From Enoplolaimus lenunculus (lineage: Eukaryota; Nematoda; Enoplea; Enoplida; Thoracostomopsidae): a DNA stretch of 64,000 nucleotides. Below are positions 25,301 through 31,300 of the stretch, in pieces. A program made the translations under genes and the position numbers. Numbering within the stretch: position 1 is the first letter of the stretch; the number at the start of each line of letters is the position of its first letter. The DNA is taken from the NCBI GenBank assembly GCA_030248215.1, contig JASANG010003268.1:46747-110746 (forward strand), given 5' to 3'. The notes below the pieces were generated by a model that did not search any database, was not told the DNA's origin, and saw only the letters and a program-made list of their open reading frames with translations.

Positions 25301-28300
25301 GGTGGGATGAGTGCATCTGTGTTCTCACCCTCACACTTGTATATGTACTCAACGCATTCACGTGCAATATATTTACACACGTGCGCGCATCACCCCTCAA
25401 CAGCCCCTCCGGGGTGGCAAAACTCACAATTTTCATCTACAAGAAACTGCTGTAGTCATTGCAAACTGAAACAGGCGTTTGTGAAACCTGCCAAAGTGCT
25501 TTTTCACTCGTTTTTTTTTGAATTTTCGGAGAAACTTTGCTTCCGCTTTTGTGTTTAATTTTGAAACTAGTACGCAAATTAGAATTATTTAATTTCTAGG
25601 CACTGCAAGACATCAAAGGAAATCCGACAAGTTATTTAATTTCTAGGCACTGCAAGACATGAAAGAAAATCCGACAAGTTATTTAATTTCTAGGCAGTGC
25701 AAGACATCAAAGAAAACCCGACAAGTTATTTAATTTCTAAGCACTGCAAGACATCAAAGGAAATCCGACAAGTTATTTAATTTCTAGGCACTGCAAGACA
25801 TCAAAGAAAATCCGACAAGTCGAACGGCAGAACTTTTTATACCGGCGCTCGAACGTGGACACAGTGGCAAATACAAGATTGGATTGAAAAATGCAAATGG
25901 TCAAACTGAAGGCACCATTGAACTTACCGTTCAAGGTATACTCAAAACTGTTGTATTTTGAACTACAATCGAGTATACCATTTTTAATGAGATAACATCT
26001 TGGTAGACTTTGGGTGACACTATACTTTTGATGACGTCCGGCGCCGTCCGTTATCGTCCGGCGCTGTCCGCCGTCATACGATGCCGTTCGGCACAGTGCC
26101 ATAACGAACGTTGTAAACGAAATTTGTTGATGTACAATGCCACCCATATACTTTAGGCTTAGGCTTAGACTTTGGCTTTTAAATAACTCGATGCTTGGAT
26201 AAACCAGCGGGTTTGAGAGCTTTTGCCAGTAACGTAAAACCATAACAGATGATTTAGGCTTAGGCAATGTTACGCTACTAAAGTGTACAATTTATACCTG
26301 AGAGACCCATACTTTTCTAGACGTACCTGGGAAACCAGAAGGTCCATTGGTTGTCGAAGATGTAACCGCAGAATCGGCAACAATTTCGTGGAAACCTCCG
26401 AAAGACGATGGTGGGGCTGATATTACGTAAGATTTTCAATGAAAATAAATTCACATAATAATTTCCCCCATTCACTAGATGCGAAATTTATATTATTACA
26501 CTGAACGCTCTGCATGCGTATTTTGGGCACTGTTCCAGCATAGAACATTCATACAGATATATATTATGATATTAACACATTTCTATATGTATACAGAACG
26601 AAAACTTGAAGGTGCCGCTAAGATAAACAGTGTATTGGGTGCAAAATAGATTCAGTTTTAGTGTAATATGTTCTTTGTGTCGGTTTCAATAGGCTTAGTC
26701 TTGCTTTATAACAAACATGTTGAACATATGCCAAACACCTCGCATTACAAAAGTTGCCCATGCGTGCACCTGCGATTCTTAGTAACTGACTATTTGTAAA
26801 CAATACAGCATGTTGATGAAATCTCCAAGTCCTATGCGAGACAGGCATGTGAAAATTGTGACACGGTGTACACAAGCTATTGTGGAAGATGCATTAAACC
26901 CAAACAAATAATCTATATATTAAAGCTGGTACGCCCTACATACATATTTTCGGCAACTTTCCAGCATTGTTTTGTTTGCAATAATTTGTTAGGAAATACA
27001 CGTGATTGTTCTATGAAAAGAAAAGTTGCAAGGAAATTTTTGTGCTTTCGTGAACTTAGACTAGTTACTTATATTTCCCAAAAATGCTGCTGTAAAATCA
27101 CTTAAACTTAAGAACAGAGCTTTCACGTGTACACATTACGAATCGTACCCAATGTCAAGTGAAAATTGTGACACGGTGTAGGTACGCAAGTTATTGTGGA
27201 CGATGCATTACAGGAATTACGTGGTCGAAAAACGTGACCTCGAAAGCGGCGTTTGGGTGCCAGTATCAAGTTACGTACCTGGTACTTCTTGCGTTGTGCC
27301 GAAACTGTTCGAAGGTCACCGTTACGAATTTCGAGTGATGGCCGAAAATGGTCTTGGACGCTCAGAACCGCTTGAAACTGACCAACCGGTGCTGGCGAAG
27401 AATCCATTTGGTAAAATTGTGAAAATATTTTAGCTTAAATTTTACAAATTTAGTAAACATAGTAAATAATTGAGTTAAAAACAACTTGTTTATAGCACTG
27501 GGTGTAGTCGAGAACGAAAACGTCAAAGTGGGGGCTCTGGGAAGAGCTTAGCTCCCCTTGTATCGTTTTATAAACCTAGAAATGGTTTTGCCCGTTTGTA
27601 AGTTTATTATTTCAACCTCATTTCCCGTCTAAATTTGGTTAACCGTCCCCTGCTCATATCGGGTTCAGATGGCTACGGGGCTGGATTAAAAACGGACTAA
27701 CGATTTTTGTTGGTCATGACGGTACGCCGAGAACGCAGTAGGCTCGGCTGGCGTCGAGTGGACAAATTTGCAATTCCTGCAGAAAAGTATTCCACCGTAT
27801 TGTTTGCCTGTATGGATAGAAAAAATTGAGTTCTACTCTCCATTTCACGGGCATCTGCCCTATAAAATTTTCAAAATCGCACCATTTTTGAGCGAACGCT
27901 TTGATGCACTGTACAAAAAATTAAATTTTAATTATTGCTTAACTTAACCTTAATGTGAGAGTACGTATATCTTAAATGGCTGAACGAAATAACTGAACTA
28001 CAATTTATATTTGAGTTAAACTAATATATTTTTAAATTTAGGGCAAGTTTGAAGAAACTTAGTTTTAGTTAAGTGCTGTTCAAAAAGTCTTACCTATGTA
28101 GTTTTTATAATTCATTAAGTTGAAACTAAAAATAAGTCATATTTCAAATGAGTTTAAGCGTAACCTACCAGTTAGTTTAGAAATAGAGTTAGTTTTAGCT
28201 TTTACAGAGCATAGACTATTATTGCATTTAAACGTTTCAGACAAGCCCGGACCTCCAGGAAAACCGGAAGTTGCGAACAAAGATCACGATTTCATTGATA

Positions 28301-31300
28301 TAATTTGGGATCGTCCGCTAAATAATGGCGGATCTCCGGTCACTCATTACGATGTGGAACGACGTGAAGCCGGAAGTACCAGATGGGTCAAAGTTAATAC
28401 GCATCCGGTTAAGGTAAGTAGTTTTCAGAATTTGCGAATAATCAATTATATTGTGCGTATATGTCGTAGCTCAAGTCGTAATTCAGCCCAACTCCGAATT
28501 GGGCTGGTCCAAAGCGGAATTACGACTTAGGCCAGCCCAAGGCGGAATCATGTCTGATAATGCTGTGCGTTTTCTGATTGGTTATTTGATTGTAGTAATT
28601 CTACGTAATTCCAGTTCGCTGCGTAAAACAAACTGTTTGGTAGTGAACAGGTAGCCATTGCTTAACCAATCAGAAAAGAGTATCTGCGTCAGCTAATTGT
28701 ATTTGAATATTGCGTTAATGTAGTAAGCAATCAAACCGCGTGCACTTGTAGCAGAGAAAGAATTACGCCGTGGGCTATCCCAAGTCATAATACCGACCTG
28801 CACTACTGGTTTAATCCGGAATTGCGTTAAATTACGATTTGGGCTACGACATATATGTAATTACTTTCACATTAAATTGGTAGTCATTCGATGTCTTGAC
28901 CCATTTAATATTTCGCATATCTTTCATGTTACCGAAACTCATAAAACGAGCAACACAGGTATTTACGATTGCGCTATGTTTCGAGCTGTTATTTAATGAT
29001 GTTTAGCATTTTGTAATCAAACTGCAAATGCAAGAACTGACTGCTAATATTTTGACGTTGTTTTTTTTGGTTTTCAGGGAACGCAATTTCATGACGATAA
29101 AGTAATGGACGGTCATACTTACGAATATCGTGTGATCGGCCATAATGAAGCTGGACCTGGAGAACCATCGGAGCCAAGCGATCCGATTGTGGCGCGGCCG
29201 ATGTTTGGTAATCGATTTTTAGGATTCTGTTAAGTTAAAGGTCCTGGGGCACTTGTGGACTTTGCCTGCATTTATTCTTTGGTTTAGGTTTTTAGGTTAA
29301 GACAAATACTTATGCAACTTCCATAAGATCGGGCGTACACCAGGTTACTTTTGAGAAGTAGTGTCATGGATACTGAAGCTTTTTTGGCTTAAGTGTATTG
29401 CATACTCAAGTTTTTGACTTCTGTGTTCATCACACTACCCCTTCAAAAGTAAACTGTTGTACGTGTTGTATTGTGGAATTTGCATTGCCATTCCTTCAGA
29501 CATAACCTTTTACAAAGAATCTGCCCAATCCTTGTGCTTTAGATGATGGTGGTAACTGTACAAGAACCTGGACCAAAGCTAAATGACGCATAGAAAATTT
29601 GTAAATTTCTCTAAAAAGTTTTCTTATTTTTTGCATTTTAACTTTTAGGATTAACAAATTTTAATAAATTTATTTTCAAAATTTTGTTTATTTTCAGAAT
29701 TGCCAGCATTTGATCTAAGTTTGACTGGCAAAGAATTCCGATGCCGCGCTGGAGAACCGTTGGATATAAAGATTCCGATCAAAGGCGCACCGACTCCTGA
29801 AGTAAGTGAACCAGATTTATAAAAAAAACGGAAAATTTTTACACGAAATTTTTCAAAATATTCAAAAGTAAAGCTGATGTATAGAACAGGGTCAAAACAG
29901 TAGTATAATCATATTCCTAAAAGCCCAAGGCAAAGCCTAAACAAAAATATGTTAGTCAAAAGCTTAAGCTTACACTATTGCAGATCCTACAGAAAAACGT
30001 CACGCCCCTGAGCTTACAATGGACACGAAACGTTGAAATATTTATGAATTTTGAGCGATTTATATGGTTATATCCACATTTTTTACATAGCCTTCATCAA
30101 ATATGCAAGAATTTACTGTAGAAATTGGCAGCTGCACGTATCGCCAAATGGTCGGCGAATAAAACTTGCACGTGTGAATGAGGCTTAAAATTGAAAATAA
30201 TTTAAAACTTACAGATCACATGGTTAAAAGATGACACAACCCCAGTGTTGGATTCGCTATCGCACGGATTGACAACAACGGACACTCAAGCACGAATGCT
30301 AATTCCGAGCACGAAACGGACTGACTCTGGTCCGTATACAATCAAAGCTGTCAACAGCGTTGGACAAGCGCAAGCACAGATTAAAGTTATCGTCCTGGGT
30401 GAGTTTGAACGGTTTTTTCATTTTGCCAAATTTTTTAAATTTATGACCTTTGATTTTTAGTTTTTCATTTTGGCAAATTTTTTAAATTTATGACCTTTGA
30501 TTTTAAGTTTTTCATTTTGGCAAATTTTTTAAATTTATGACCTTTGATTTTAAGTTTTTCATTTTGGCAAATTTTTTAAATTCATAACCTTTGATGCTAA
30601 GTTTTTCATTTTACCAAATTTTTAATTTTTCCTTTTCAATTTTTTTTTTCCTTTTTTTTTTTTTTTTTTTTTTTAAAATTTATGACCTTTGATTTTAAGT
30701 TGATCATTTTGGCAAATTTTTTAAATTTATGACCTTTGATTATAAGTTTTTCATTTTGGCAAATTTTTTAAATTTATGACCTTTGATGCTAAGTTTTTCA
30801 TTTTGGCAAATTTTTTTAAATTTATGACCTTTGATTTTAATTTTTTCATTTTGGCAAATTTTTTTAAATTTATGACCTTTGATTTTAATTTTTTCATTTT
30901 GGCAAATTTTTTTAAATTTATGACCTTTGATTTTAATTTTTTCATTTTGGCAAATTTTTTTAAATTTATGACCTTTGATTTTAATTTTTTCATTTTGGCA
31001 AATTTTTTAAATTTATGATCTTTGATTTTAAGTTGTTCATTTTGCCAAATTTTTTAAATTTATGACCTTTGATTTTAAGTGTTTCATTTTGCCAAATTTT
31101 TAAATTTATGACCTTTGATTTTAATTTTTTCATTTTGGCAAATTTTTTTAAATTTATGACCTTTGATTTTAATTTTTTCATTTTGGCAAATTTTTTAAAT
31201 TTATGACCTTTGATTTTAAGTTTTTCATTTTGCCAAATTTTTTAAATTTATGACCTTTGTTTTTAAGCTTTTCCGGAACCGGATTAAAACTACCGCAATG

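Noticed and set aside
25585-25820. CRISPR-like array
   Set aside because: The whole 47-bp unit is repeated with no unique spacers and it contains a splice acceptor.
30751-31181. Open frames with KVINLKKFAKMKKLKS-type repeats
   Set aside because: By-product of the 48-bp AT-rich tandem repeat in an intron.
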